Assembly: GCA_914767715.1 (NCBI GenBank)
Contig: OU612066.1
Span: 34,510,283-34,570,282 of the forward strand
DNA: 60,000 nucleotides
Reading direction: 5' to 3'
Source: Membranipora membranacea
Taxonomy: Eukaryota > Bryozoa > Gymnolaemata > Cheilostomatida > Membraniporidae
Shown: positions 1 through 13,600 of the stretch, in pieces
Layout of the letters: every line of letters starts with the position of its first letter
How positions within the stretch are numbered: the first letter of the stretch is position 1
Made by a program: the position numbers and the translations under genes
Notes under the pieces: generated by a model
What the model was told of the DNA's origin: nothing
The model's database searches: none
Seen by the model: only the letters and a program-made list of their open reading frames with translations

Positions 1-251
1 TCCTGTACAAATATCTGAATCAGCCAATTTTGAAACCATAGTTGCACCTACACACAGGAAACCATGTAAGATTTTCCTTTTGCACAGATAATATTGACAA
101 AGAACCAAAGAAAACTTTGATCAAATTCGCTCACAATTGAGTTGTTCCTCTTCTACCGGGGTGCTGCTCAAAATGCAGGCAAATTGGGTGAAACCTGTTC
201 CATATAAGGACATGGATACACGAGCATGTATACATTAAACAGGTTACTCAC

Positions 252-3200
252 CATAGTGCCATTGTGGCAGTAACTCTTTGTTTCAGCATGTGTTTGCCTT
301 TGTAGTCCAGCTCTAAGGTGTAAATGTCCTCAGAATCAAATCTGAACTTTCTCCACAGCATCCTCAGATCGTCCTTATCGATATTCTCCTCTATCACTTT
401 ACACATCTTATCCATTAGTACTTCTGTGTCAAAATATATCATAAGTAAATGTAAGTTATCATAATTAATGATTAAATGTAAAATAGAATTCAATATTTTA
501 ATTAAGAGAGCTTTCCAGTCATGTAAACTCTAGATGCGTCTGAAAGTGAAGGATCAGTGTGATACAAAAGACGTGGGACAACTCCAAAAACCTTTAATAA
601 ATAAACCATTTATCTGAGATTTATTGAGCAAGGTACCAGGCATCGACTCGAATTGAACTTCCCATCAGGTTTTTGAACAGCTGCAACAACATCAAATCTG
701 CAATAAGACTTATTTGGTAGGGGCTGACAACTGCAGCACCTTCAAATGTCTCATACAACCTGGTTTTGAGTGCTGACGAAATGATGATGATGAAAATCTC
801 ACCTTGTCGGCTGGTATGAGTTTTGAGGAATAACCCTATAGGCTGTAATATCCCCCCTACACACACCTCGGAGGGTGGGGTCTTCAGAGGATTGTTATCT
901 AGCCTGAAATCTACTAGTCCAGTCATCTCATCTATAGCTGATGGCAGCTGCTCCAGTTGGTTATCATGTAAATGTAAAATCTGTGAACGAGACAGAGATT
1001 ATATACTGAGCACTGCAAAACTAATTTTACAAGTTTAATTATGGACCGAACAGAAAGAGCAGAGAATGAGCATCGGCAGGATAAAAAACAAAGCCAGTTA
1101 ACTTCATTTTAATAGCCACAAGCACAGGAGTCTATTTTTGAATGAAACAGTTATATACATATATGTTGCTGTCCGTCTAGGTAGACGATGACTGCACCGA
1201 GGCGCGGCATAGGAAGAGGTTTATAGTGACGACTAGGTTTCCGAGTCTTTAGTGCCACTTTTCAACCACTGACAGCTTTAACCTAGCGTGAAGCATAGCG
1301 CTACAAGGTCGGAGCTGCAGTGGTTGATGACAGCATCCTCCTGTATAGAGCTATACCATACAGGAGGGTTCTTTAATCTGCATGCACAATGTTGATATAC
1401 ATACAGAAGACCTCCATTATTTATAGTCCTGTTCCGAAGGGACTGTGTGATCAGTCAAAGTCGAAACAACTTTCGGTCCCGGACGGGGTTTGAACCCACA
1501 ACCGGCTGGTCAAGTGGCAGACACGCTAACCACTGAGCCAAACAGTTATGATATACCGATTCGTCTTTAGGGCACTTGTGTGATAACAACAATTTATGAT
1601 GATGATGTTACAAGCTTTATTACTGACCGAACAGGAAAGAACGATGAGCAAAGAATGAGCGTTAGCATGGGCAAAACAAAGCTAGTTTACTTTTTTGTAA
1701 TAACCACAGTTATATGGGTAATGTTGACAAAACTGCAGTCAACATATTTTGAACCAGTTATGATATAACGATGAGTCCTCATCAAGGTGTTTGTGTGATA
1801 GCAAACTGTTTTATTAATATACCATATGATGCTATGTGCCATACCCTTTAGAGGTTTACGCTCCACCCTATACCATTGGGTTGTGGGGTTTTAGCGCAAC
1901 GTGTTTACAGCCCTCTACCCTAATCAAATGATGACCAAGATTGCATAAAACACTGTACCTTTGCAAACTTCCTATCAAACTCAGGGGATATAGTGCCCAG
2001 CTTCGGAAAAGACCCTGGCCACCCAATTGTCAGACTAACGCACTCACAAACCTGATAATCTAGTAGTTTACAATCTGGTAAGGCTATTTACCTGGAGGTG
2101 TTTGAGTTTACATAACCCGGACGGTAACACCTGGATCTGATTGTCATTCAGGTACAGTTTCTGGATGGTGGGCATAGTGGAGATCAGGCTTGGTATGGTG
2201 AGGAGGGAGTTAGACTGCATGTGAAACTCAGATACAGACATGAACTGTAACTCCTCTTCAGGGAACGATGTCATCCTCAGACCCTCTTCCTGATTCAGAT
2301 ACAGGATGTCTAGTGAGGGGATGTGACAGACCTGGCAAATATGAGAGATCATACGGTAGTGTTTCGTACATACGAATTCTAATTAGAAAGGAAACTCACT
2401 ACTGTCATACGCCATGTGCCATGGTCACGTTTGGATTTTTGATTAGGTAGGTGAATCGATAGAAAATGCTCCATAGATTCCTAAAGTGTGCATCATGACT
2501 CATGGTCCTGTTATGTATCCCACAATGCACTTCTCTGTACTTCCTGTGAGCTCTTTTCAATGTCAACATAATTATATGAAATTGATAGGGGATTCAAGAC
2601 CAAAATTGCATTGTGGGAATAAATTGTTTAGATGCCCTGTTGTTCACTTACTGTATAGGGAAATTCCTCAAACTGATTATTACTGAGATTGAGTATATTT
2701 AGAGAGGAAAGTTTTCTGATCTCAGCGGTTATATCCGCTATCTGATTGTGAGATAATTCTACTATCTCCAGAGCTGGAAGGTCACACAGAGGCAGAGGGA
2801 AATCCACCATCGTGTTGTGGCTACCCATAAAATACCTTGAATGAAAGAAGTTTAGGAATGTCACTCATGATAAATTTGCATAGCGTAGCATGGACAATTT
2901 TGGAAGTTCCAACCACCATTTATGCTTAATTTGTACAGGTTTGCCATCACAAAAGAATATCTTCTTCACATCTCATTATTGTCAATTGATGAACATTCTG
3001 GTTATATGGTTCTGAAGGAAGAAAGGGCAAAGGCTGGAGCAAAATTACCCAAAGTTGATTGACAGACTGAAGAGCGTAGTAACACAGACAGTGCGTAAAG
3101 CAATACCAGTGTTTAATATGAGTTGAAATTTTGAACCACACAATGTTTTTGGCTCACCTAAGCTTCTGCAGATTGCGTGCATCGTCTGGTAGCTCCGATA

Positions 3201-5702
3201 TTTTGTTGTGAGATATATCGATGGATGTGAGCGCAAGCATGCTACATAATGTGCTGGGAAATGCTTCGAAGTTGTTCTGCAACAAATAGCGGACAATACA
3301 TGATAGGAGCACAGTTCGCATTATACAGAGGCATGAATTCTCATATCGATAAAACTTGTAATCATATCTACATCGCAAACTTCCTCCTCTCCCTATAGGG
3401 AGTAAAATTAAAGGTTTGCTTGTAGGGCTTGAGCGGATAAGTCTATAGTTGGTATAGGCTATCATGGCTCTACTTAAATTAATATCAGAAACCCCCCCCC
3501 CCCCCCACATCGACGGATGAAGTCTATGCAGGTGCATGGAAGAGAAGATGTATTGCACACACTCACACCCCTGCTTGGAATATAAACCATTTTTTTTATT
3601 TAATGTGTCTTTATTTCGGCTAAAACTTAATTTTAGGTATCAGTGGAGAGTAAATGTGAGCTAGGTTTCAAGTTAGCCATTTTAATAGTGTGCTAAAAGG
3701 CAAACCTTTCCTCATACGGATACTTTACTCCTCTAGGGTAGTAAAGGAAACTGTCTGGCAGTTTCATGAGTAATCCCTATAATATATATTTTTTTTCTCC
3801 AGTGCTCTGTCTTACCCTAGCGAGGTTGAGAGTTCGCAGATTCTGTAAGATAACAAACTCTCGGCCAATATGTACTACCTCGTTACCCTCAATGTTGAGA
3901 GACTGAATACTGAGCTGCAGGGAGACACAGTCAGGTACACTGGTGAACCTGTTGTAGCTAAGGTCCAGCTCCCTCAGCTTACCTGAATGACATCATCAAA
4001 TTCATTACTGTCATTGTGTGCAGTGCGTATATGAGGGGCAGAGAAATTATATGAAACCTTGGTCATCTTCTGAGTGGAGAAGGAAGATAAATAATGTGTT
4101 GGGAGATTTTTTAAAGAACAACATATTGTGTGGTACAGCTTGGCATGCCAGACTAAAAAAGGTGAATACTTGGTAAACTCAAAAGAGGCCATGAAAAATA
4201 TAGCCAGAACCATACAATAAGCACTTTTGTGTCAAGTTATTATTTATTATGTAAAACAGTAGTGACTTACGGACATTGACCATCTCAACAGGCAGCATTT
4301 GCAGTTCATTGTGGGATACGCTGAGAATCTCAAGATTCGTACACAAAGACAGCTCATCAGGAAGAGCCGTCAGTTTGTTATCTGAGAGGTACAAGTCCTC
4401 AAGATCATAGAGCTCACCTGCAAAGAAAAATTAATTCATGCTGAAGCCCAAGGATTCACAACCGAAAACCTTCTGCATCTTGTCACGATATAGGATAGTT
4501 CCCAGCAAGATGTGAGCAAAAGGAAGTTGACCGCAATACTACACATTTTGGGACAAAAATATCCAATCTTAAATCCAAATCTAACCCAAGGTCTAGGGTT
4601 CCTAGGCAAACATTGCTGCTTTAGAATGAAGGAGGCAAAACCTGACAACTCCTGCAGCATCATGAGAAGTCATAATTGTCCTCATCCCTAATGAAACTCT
4701 GTAACCCTTACTACAATGTTCAGAATGTTCAGTAGAGAAGGCGTACTTACTGATGCTTGGCGACAGAGATGTCAGCTCATTACCAGCCAGAGAAAGTGTC
4801 ACGAGGCTGGTAAGCGACCAGAGCTCCTCAGGAAGAGTCTTCAGCAGGTTTCCTTGAAGGTTTAGCAACTGCAGCATCTGCAGGTTTTTCACATTTGGCT
4901 GTATGGTTGCAATAAGATTATCAGCTAGGGAAAGCTCTCTGAGATTTGTAAGGCTGTAAACCTCCATTGGCACAAACCCAAACTTGTTATCTTCCATAAG
5001 AAGAAGTTCAAGTTGGGTGAGGTTGACAAAAGTTTTAGGTAGGTTGGTCATTTTATTCCCTGAGATACCAAGCTTCACTAGCTTTTCCAGTTGGCACACA
5101 TATTGGTTGAGAAAATCCATGTTGTTGCGCTCGAGGCCAAGCTCCTGCAAGCACTGGCAGTTTGAGATCGAATCTGGAAGACTGGTTAGAAGATTGTCGT
5201 TCAGTCCGAGCATTTTGAGATTGACAAGACTGCCGAGTGTCTCCTCTGGGATCTCGCTGATTGCATTTCCATTCAAATACAGCTGTTTCAGGGAAGATCC
5301 AAGATCTGCTAGTCCACCAGGGAACTTGGTTAGTCTGTTGCCACTTAAATCAATCACTGTCAACAAAGTGAGTCTGAACACATTCTCATTCACTTCTTTC
5401 AACTTATTGTTGGCTAATACGAGATGTTCGAGGTTCTTCAGGTGTACCACTTCATCAGGTACAGATGAAATCTCATTGTTAATTATGCTGAGTTGAGTGA
5501 GCTTGAGTTTATGGAAAGTCTCCTGCGGAATTTCTGTGATAATTTCATGATGTTCACCATGAGTGTGGAAGACTTTTCGGGAGTTGTGATGTAGAACTGA
5601 CTGCTTGTGGGGATTATCAGATGTTCGTGGAGCTCCACATGGTGATGGCGTTCGACTTTGAGCAGGCGAGGTCGTTTTCGCTAAATCAACAATCCCCGTC
5701 AT
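252..5702 (-). CDS. LRRD1: LRR and death-domain protein, LRRD1-like (3' partial)
   Basis: Eight exons on the minus strand keep one frame: 5702-4751, 4417-4271, 3982-3816, 3276-3158, 2835-2652, 2331-2092, 980-803 and 423-252, giving about 719 aa before the window edge. After a Ser/Pro-rich N-terminus of about 35 aa come some 20 leucine-rich repeats of the LxxLxLxxNxL type (e.g. LVLANNKLKEV). They end with NPLKTPPSEVC, the usual cap of this family. The last exon (from about residue 663) reads MCKVIEENIDKDDLRMLWRK, then FRFDSEDI, which looks like the first helices of a death domain. LRRs followed by a C-terminal death domain is the layout of LRRD1 (human protein about 860 aa); PIDD1-like proteins are the alternative, but no ZU5 or peptidase segment lies between. 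The start is the ATG at 5702; an in-frame stop lies upstream. The cellular role of LRRD1 is poorly known. The rest of the death domain lies outside the window. Confidence 0.87.
1036..1805. repeat. Direct repeat pair of about 180 bp in an LRRD1 intron
   Basis: Copy A (about 1036-1154, resuming at 1541-1585) and copy B (about 1621-1805) share blocks such as GACCGAACAG, AAAACAAAGC, AGTTATGATATA and TTGTGTGATA in the same order. Copy A is interrupted by the SINE at 1155-1539; copy B is not. This looks like an old tandem duplication. Confidence 0.7.
1155..1539 (-). mobile_element. tRNA-derived SINE with target-site duplication
   Basis: Read on the minus strand the element starts with a tRNA-like head: box A TGGCTCAGTGGTTAGCG and box B GGTTCAAACCC at about 1538-1465. 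A unique body follows, containing the palindrome CCTCCTGTAT/ATACAGGAGG at about 1336-1366. The 10-base sequence AAACAGTTAT occurs on both sides (1145-1154 and 1540-1549), which fits a target-site duplication from retroposition. It sits in the intron between the seventh and sixth LRR exons from the start codon and carries no coding sequence. Confidence 0.8.
3487..3506. repeat. Poly-C run
   Basis: Homopolymer of about 18 C inside an LRRD1 intron. Length is probably unreliable or polymorphic. Confidence 0.9.
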
Positions 5703-5736
5703 GGCCAAGTATATTTTCAATTTTCTTATACACCTT

Positions 5737-5796
5737 CATACAGTCTAGAGTATCAAATGATTTATCAGCATTGTATTCATAGCCATTTCTCCCCTA
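5737..5796 (-). other. Possible upstream 5' exon of the LRRD1-like gene
   Basis: On the minus strand a pyrimidine-rich acceptor ending in CTGTAG precedes a 60-base open stretch (GRNGYEYNADKSFDTLDCMK). It is followed by a possible GTGTAT donor. It reads like coding sequence but is not in the frame of the LRR exon. It could be an upstream exon joined elsewhere, or 5' UTR directly continuous with the first LRR exon. Weak evidence. Confidence 0.25.
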
Positions 5797-7613
5797 CAGA
5801 AATAAAAACAAAAAATTATAAGTCTACACACACAGCCACGAACATGTGAAATATTACCAGCCCAAGACGGGTCAGGTCCTGAGCCTGCACATCACAAGGA
5901 GATAGACACAGCAGAGGGCAGACTGTGAATGGCATTTGTCAGTAATGCCAGACTCAGTTCACAGGCTCATGAGGTCAAACAAAACAGGCCATGTGGTACA
6001 AGCAACTTGGAGCTACAGCTTGGTAAAAGCTAGCAGTGATGTATAGATTGAAAATTGGCATCTGTTTGGTTGCAAAACAGGAGATTTTCATTAGCCTTCT
6101 AAGCAGTGGTATAGACAGAAAGTATATGTATGCTGGAAGCTGAAGATGACCCATGTTCTATCTCTTGAATCTAAATAATCACCAAAAAGAACCTAGGTCT
6201 ACAAGTAAGTAATAATATATACATTGTTCCTTGTACAAATGCTCCAGATGCATAGACTTATTTATGGGTTTGGTATTGTTGTGGAAGTATAACCAGCTTA
6301 TTCTCCTATGCATGGTGTAATGTGCTTCTAGATAGATAGCAGTGATGGTAAATTTTTGTTCAATGTTTACTGGTTGCCAATAGCAACAGTTGAGTTTAAA
6401 CCCAATAGACCACCTCATTGGAATGCAGATGCGAGACTAAATGTTCAAATGATTAATTGGCTGATTTTCTAACATATCAGACAGAAATATTGGAAAACTC
6501 TCATCAAATAGCATAGGTTTTGGTGACAGAGGTCAGGAGTAATTTTCCTATTCTACTGAAAAAAATTAGTTACAAGATAGTGTAACAAAAGTAACAAATC
6601 CAGACTGGGGCTATCCATAGAACACCCTAGATCCTTTGAGAATTTCAGCTAGTATTACGACCTTGATAGTTTCATCTTTGGAAAGGTCTTTGATTTATCG
6701 TATAATTTATATTATTTTTTGTACTAAGGAAAGGAGATAATGAAGATATATCTATGTGCAGTTCTGATTGGCCGTCATTATGTCACATGACTTATATTTG
6801 AAAGTTCAAGAAAACAGAGGGAAAACTTCAGCATGATAAGGAAAGTCAGCAGACATTTGTAAGTTGGCAGCATTATCCTATTGATTACAATTTTTCCACG
6901 ATAAATACGCGGACGCTATCACTCTATATACAATGCAAATATTTAAGCACTCAAGGTGTTGTTAGAGTTCAGGAAATGAGTGACAGCCTGTCCGTACATA
7001 CAAAAGTAATTGAAAACAAAAATCAGTTTCAGTAGACTAAGAATAGTAAGTAAGTAAGTAGCGTGACAGCGACTGTGAGTGAGTCTCAGCCGAGATCGAC
7101 TCCTTGCTCTGAGCTATAGTGTCAGTTCAGTTTTACTAATTTGGCAAAACTGATATCCATATATACAAACATAACTGAGTGGTGCTTGTAGAGATGGGAG
7201 TCGATCATATGCTGATTACTACTAATCACAACAACCACTCCTCAGCCAATCAACAATCAATGAATAAGTCACTCCACTTTGTCACTGTACCCAGCTGTCG
7301 ATTGACTTAAGCTGCCTTTTTGTGCAAATCCGTTTGTTGTGTGCGATCGTGGACGAGGCCTTTTCTCTGTGCGGCTTACCACCACTTACGGATTTGCACG
7401 AACTACAAATCAAAAGGTCTGCCCTGGTTAGGTACCTAATTACTACCAAGGGGTAGTAAATGCATGACTGTAACTTCTTGCTACTTCTTACTAACTAGTA
7501 ACTGTGTTGATTTACATAATTTCTTCCAGCTGATGATATTACACAGTAACTGAAACCAAAGAGAGACAATCCTAATCACATAAACAAGACACTCTCCACC
7601 GGTAATCATAATC
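5797..7613. other. Intergenic spacer between divergent LRRD1-like and KIF20B-like genes
   Basis: The two genes are transcribed away from each other across about 1.9 kb between start codons. I see no ORF with family similarity. There is an AGTA microsatellite at about 7045-7062. An 11-base inverted repeat (GTGCAAATCCG / CGGATTTGCAC) at about 7321-7400 has a loop of roughly 50 bases. No clear TATA box could be assigned, so promoter positions are not called. Confidence 0.6.
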
Positions 7614-10600
7614 ATGGCGCTGTCAGACGAAGGAGAGGTATTTATGGATGCTGAGTCTGGTGATGAAGCTGAACATAATGACATAGACGATATCAAGAAG
7701 AACTTACTATCAGATCTATCTGACGATTCACCTGTTAAGTTATCAGGCTCTGACAGTATGCCCCCACCTCCTGCTCCGGTTGATACATCCTCCTCAGATA
7801 AGATGAGAGTGTTTCTAAGGATAAGACCACTCAAACCAGATGAAAGTGCTAATGGAGAAAACCAGGTGAAATTTTAGGGACTAAATGACATATTAGCCTA
7901 TGTATGATTATATCAGTTGCTTATGCATTCATATTCTGTTCAATTTTACCAATAGTCAAAACACTATGATGATTTTACCATCCATCACTGGGCCATACTA
8001 GTCTAATAGATCATAGAACACTACAACTTAACTGATATGCAATTTTTCATTTCTTAACTTACTCAGGCACTCAACTGAAACTTCAGCTTGATTGGTAGGC
8101 CTCTCATAATTCGATCGACATTTAAAGCTAGTTCCTACAAAATTGTCGTTTTCTCTGAAGCGACCATACCTCATTTATAGCCTACATAATATTCAATTCA
8201 TACTTTTACAGGGATGTGCAAATGTTCCAGATGCACAAACTGTAAAGATGACTGCTCCAAAAGACTCTAAGACCTATGAGCACAGCGCTCACGGGTTAGG
8301 CAAAGTGATCAACACATTCAGCTTCTCTCAGGTGTATGATCAGCTCACATCACAGAGGGACTTGTTCAATGACTGCATGCTGTCAACAGTCAAAGACTTC
8401 ATAGATGGTCAGAACTGCCTGGTATTTGCTTATGGAGTCACCAACTCAGGGAAAACTTACACTATGCTTGGTATGTGTAGAGCAGTAGTAGTGATCCTGA
8501 GAATGATGATTGTGTGAACACCCTATTTACACATTGTATCCCCCTATCAACAGAACTAAGAATGCTATAAGCAGGTTTTGTTTTTTTGGCATTCTAATTT
8601 GAACATTGAATCCACTTCCCTTATAATACATCTCTCTTTGCAGTTATTTTTGGCTGTGATTATATGAGTGCTTATTGAGATTTGCTGATAAAATAATAGC
8701 TGAACCAGTAACTGCAGCCGTGAATTGTTGGGAGTCACAATTGTTTATTATCCACTGATCTCAATGGTCTGAGATGTTAGGGAATGTATGTCAGTTGTGG
8801 TTTGATTTAATGATATGAATATATATATATGCTATGTATATAAGGTTATTTTCCCTCTTTGTTTAGGACCACCTAAAGAACAGGGTATCATTCCAAGATC
8901 TTTGGAGGTGATATTCAACAGTGTTGGAGATAAACAATATGATGCAGCGGATCTCAAACCTCAACTCTACTGTGAGGTCAAGAGGTTGACTAGGAAAGAG
9001 ATGCTAGCTGCGGATAAGTTCAAAATGATGGTCATAAACGCTGGTGCGGTATGTTCAATTATTTCTAAATATGTGATCATTGATATGTTGAAAAATTAAG
9101 TACTTAACGCTATGACTAATAGGTCATATTACCAGCACATATCATCCGGGCTATGAGCTGATCTCAAAATATGCTCTCCCATCCTGATTTGTTTCTTTAA
9201 AATGATGAGGGCACACTGAGTTTGATTTCCTATTCTCCAAGATCCACTAAAAGGGCAAACCTTCATTTTACTCCCTTCGGTAGTCTCAATACTAAAATAT
9301 GGAAACTTATTTCAGGCAGCATTAAAAGCGCAGCACATTGTGATAGTTGTGTGGAATGATTGATAAATAGGCCGAGAGAGAAGCTGCACACAGTTAATCC
9401 TGGTACTTCATCAGTGCTGAGGATTCGCTGCCTGCTGTAGCTATGCTCTTTACCCACAGCGATTACTTCTGACCACACCTAACCAGTAATATCAGATCCT
9501 AACACTTGTTAGTGTTCTATACTCTAAGCTTGTATCTTGTTTTATTGCAGCGTATTGGGTTAGATTCTACAGATATGTATACCTCATCTGACTCGCTGGC
9601 TTCCCAGTCTTCAGTCGGTGATAGCCTTATTGACAGTAAGTTTTATTTGTTCAGCTACAGGCAGGAGGGGGGGGGGGGGGTTGGAGGTTAGAGTTCAATA
9701 CTGCTTTACTGTTATGCTACTGATATGCCTTTGCTACACATGAGTACAGCATTGTGAAGAAGCAATGGCTTTCCTCTAATGTTGTCACATGGATCTTTTC
9801 AGTTACAATTTGGTTGCCAGTCAGTCACTTACCAGACGCACTTCCCATTGCAGCCAATCAAACTCTATGCCTTGTTCTTTTGATCTTGTTGTACCCTTTT
9901 TGTCTGTGAATGTCTCTAGGTCTTGACGAAATAGACGCAGAACGAACAAGTATCAGTACTGAGATACAGGGTGATATCCGCTTCTCTGTGTGGGTCTCCT
10001 TCGCTGAGATATACAATGATCAGATATTCGATCTACTAGAACCCATCAGTAAATCATCACTGACCAAACGTAAAACGATGCAGCTCCGTGAGGATAAACA
10101 CGGAAATCCCTTTATCAAAGGTCTGTTTGAATTGATTAGACAGAAGGAGCCCAATATATAATTTGTGTATTTTGGCCTGTGAAAACCAGCTTATCGACTG
10201 TTATTTCTAGAAAATGGTTTAAAACGTTGAAATACTGACTTAGGTAGAAAAATGCTACACTTCTCAACTGGGTAGGCCTATGCCATCTTTTGATGATGTA
10301 TAAATCTGGGTGTAATGGCGACGTGAGACATGAAACGTTTTACAATCAGATCAGGTGCTTGGATTGTTTGAGACTTTACCAGTTGATGGCTATACATAAT
10401 ACAAAATATATATCAAAAATTCATATGACATGAAGCTGATTGCAAACCATCCGTGTTCCATTCTCATATTAATTAATTTTTTGTAGATTTGCGGTACATA
10501 CACTGTCAGTCAGCGTATGAAGCAAGTAAGATACTCACATTTGGGCAGAAGAACCTTCAGTATGCCTGTACCAAGCTTAATGAGAGCTCGAGTAGAAGTC

Positions 10601-13600
10601 ACTGTATATTCACTGTCAAAATCATCCGAGTGCCTGATAAACTCAACCCCAGGACTGCCAGAATCAGCCAGTAAGTTGTTTGTGAGCTCAGAATGAGTCA
10701 GTATGTCGCTCCTTATGTTCTTAAGCCAGTGAGAAATGTGTTGCCATGTATCTATGACAAATATATCAGGTAAAAATTCATGAGATATCCCTATTCCATT
10801 TCTAGTATTGACTGTGTCTGATGACTTACCAACAGCATTTTGCTGATAGTTGTGTGGAATGATTGATAAATAGGCCGAGAGAGAAGCTGCACACAGTTAA
10901 TCCTGGTACTTCATCAGTACTGAGCATCTGTTTGCTGTAGCTATGCTCTTTACCCACTGCGATTACTTCTGACCACACCATTTGACCTTGACTCTATTGT
11001 ACTTGTTTTAATTAATTGACGCTGCTGAAAGAAAATTGTTGTTTTACAGGTTGTCCTTCTGTGACTTGGCCGGGTCTGAACGTTACACAAGAACTAAAAG
11101 TACAGGAGATAGACTGAAGGAGGCTGCTAACATAAACTCATCCCTGCTAACACTAGGAAGGTGTATACAACTCCTCAGGCAAAATCAATCATCCAAGTAT
11201 GTCTAGTTTGACTTTGATTATATAGATGCATGCCCAAGCACTGCGGGGCAATCTCCTACCAGATAACTTGACATTATATGCCTCAATGAATGTTCTCAGC
11301 AGTGTTTAGGATTCTCTGCATAGATTAGTCTTATTACTATGGAGTACCCATTCACAAAATCTCAATCGAAAATTGTTATGTGAAATCTATCTTCTTTGCT
11401 GTTAGATCATGAATCGATAGGTCTTGTTCAGTTTACATAGCAGAATGACTGTGTGGGCGCATCATTTCCAATATCACTATCACAGGTTGTTCTCCAGTGT
11501 GATCCTGTGGTCAGTGTGTCGTCATCTTTTTCTTTTAGGTCAAAAGACAGAGTCGTACCTTTCCGAGAGAGCAAACTGACTCGACTATTTCAAACTTATT
11601 TCTGTGGAAAAGGAAAAGCAAGCATGCTTGTCAACATCAGTCCTGCAGCCAGTTCATTTGATGAGAACATCCAAGCTCTCAAGTTCTCAGCAATAGGTAA
11701 GTTCTTATAGGATAATTGTAAATATGCTTATCTTGGTAGTTGTTACTTATCTTTCAGTGTCGCCTCACATCGTTGCTCACGTAGTTAGTCAAATAAGACC
11801 ATGCCAAAGTTGTCCGTCCTTAGGTCAAATGAGGAGATAACATAATATGTAGCTTTGGTAATCATTTTATCATTCATACCTTGATTTCGAATTCATTGTT
11901 ACGAGCAAAAAAGATCATCAAAATGGAAATCAATCACGGTTTGCTTTAATCTCTGCAATACGATGATATGAACAATAGATTGATTGTCATCATAATCCAC
12001 AAGCTAAGCCAGGTAAAGATGTATCCTTCATCTCCTAATTGATTGCCAGGATATTGGAGGTGATAAATTGATATTGTTCGATGGGTCAAGTGGAGCATAA
12101 ACATTTTACATTGCAGCGAAACAAGTGCAGTTCATCCCAGAGAAGATTGAGCCGTTACCCAAAGCTTCCAAACCGAGGTCTGATGTGTCACTGGCTCTAG
12201 CACAGGGTGATGCTGATTCCAGGATGTCTATTCCTTGGGCTTCCGCAGGTATGGATAGGCTACTAACATGATGATAGAAGAAATAATTGGTGATTTTATG
12301 ATTTTACCACAAGGCATGCTGCGTCACTGGAAGAAATAGGCGATATTCCAAGCTGTGCATTAGTCTCATTTGCTTAATAGAGATTACCTCTATCTCATTG
12401 AAAAATCTTAGGGAACGTTAGTGGAACCGCTATACAAGGTTTGTAAGATGCTGGTCCCTAAATAGAGAAATTATTTCTCTCCAGTAAGTAGACTAGGGAT
12501 ATGGTCCTATTATGTAATCACTCACCTGCGTTGGGTGGGAAATATTAGGCGATTACTTTGTCGGATACCCCAGACAAAAGTCAACATAAATAGGTGGATA
12601 ATTATGCTTGCTTATTTATGTTGATGCGAACGTATGTAATTTTTAATATAGAGGAGCTACAGGCCATACATAGAATGCCTGAGCTACAAGAAGAAGATGA
12701 GAGTGAGCGTCCTACACCTGGTGGTGCAAGTAATCCTGCAGGTACGTACCCTCATACCCTCAGACTAAATATAAACATAGATCAAGTTTCATCCAATTTG
12801 ACTGACTTTGGAGTTGCCCCATCTAGTTGCTGTGGCTCACCATTGGAATGAGAACAACTAGTCTGACTTGACAACCCCTTTGCCAACAATGCTGCTTTTT
12901 ATAATGTCATATTTGTCACAACCGTTATGCCCATGTACACTGTACTATTACAATAATCTGACTGATGGTGAAACAGTGTACACATCCTGATCAATACCCA
13001 TGTAGACCAATGAAAACTATGTATTATCACCAGTCTATGGTACAGCTTCAAACTGAAATCATTATTGTCAATAATGAATGTCTTATACTAAGGATTTTGT
13101 ATTGACAAATAATGTATATTTATAGGCGCTCTAAAAAGACTTACATTGGATTGTGTTTAAACTGAATTCTTTTACATCAAAGGATTAAAATTATAATACA
13201 TTTCATTATGACGTTCAACCATTGACCTAGACAGGGTTCCATGGTTCCAGATTGGTCACCCTTCCATTAATCAGCATCTGGTAATTACAGAGTTAGCGGA
13301 CGCTAAGGCTACAGTAGAGAAACTGAAGCAGGCACTGTTTGATACTCATACTCAGCTCAAACAGGAAGTGAAATCTAAGAAACAGTTAGAGGGCCGGCTC
13401 AGAGAGGAGATCTGTAAGGAGATGATGCAACAAATCACCGAGATAGAGAATCACTATGAGTGAGTTTTATAATTATATATTTATATAATCTAAATATATA
13501 TGCGATAAACGATCATTTAACCTTACACTGCCAAACTAGTGCAAGCAATAAGTAACTGCAAATGCTTGATTACACAAATTTCTTATGCACAAGAAGAGGA

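Noticed and set aside
4984-5496. Plus-strand 170-codon ORF within the first LRR exon.
   Set aside because: Antisense shadow of the leucine-rich repeats; its periodic Ser/Leu composition follows from the repeats on the other strand.
13235-13290. Alternative acceptor for kinesin exon 11 at 13235.
   Set aside because: The frame hits a stop within about 20 codons; the acceptor at 13291 keeps the coiled coil open.
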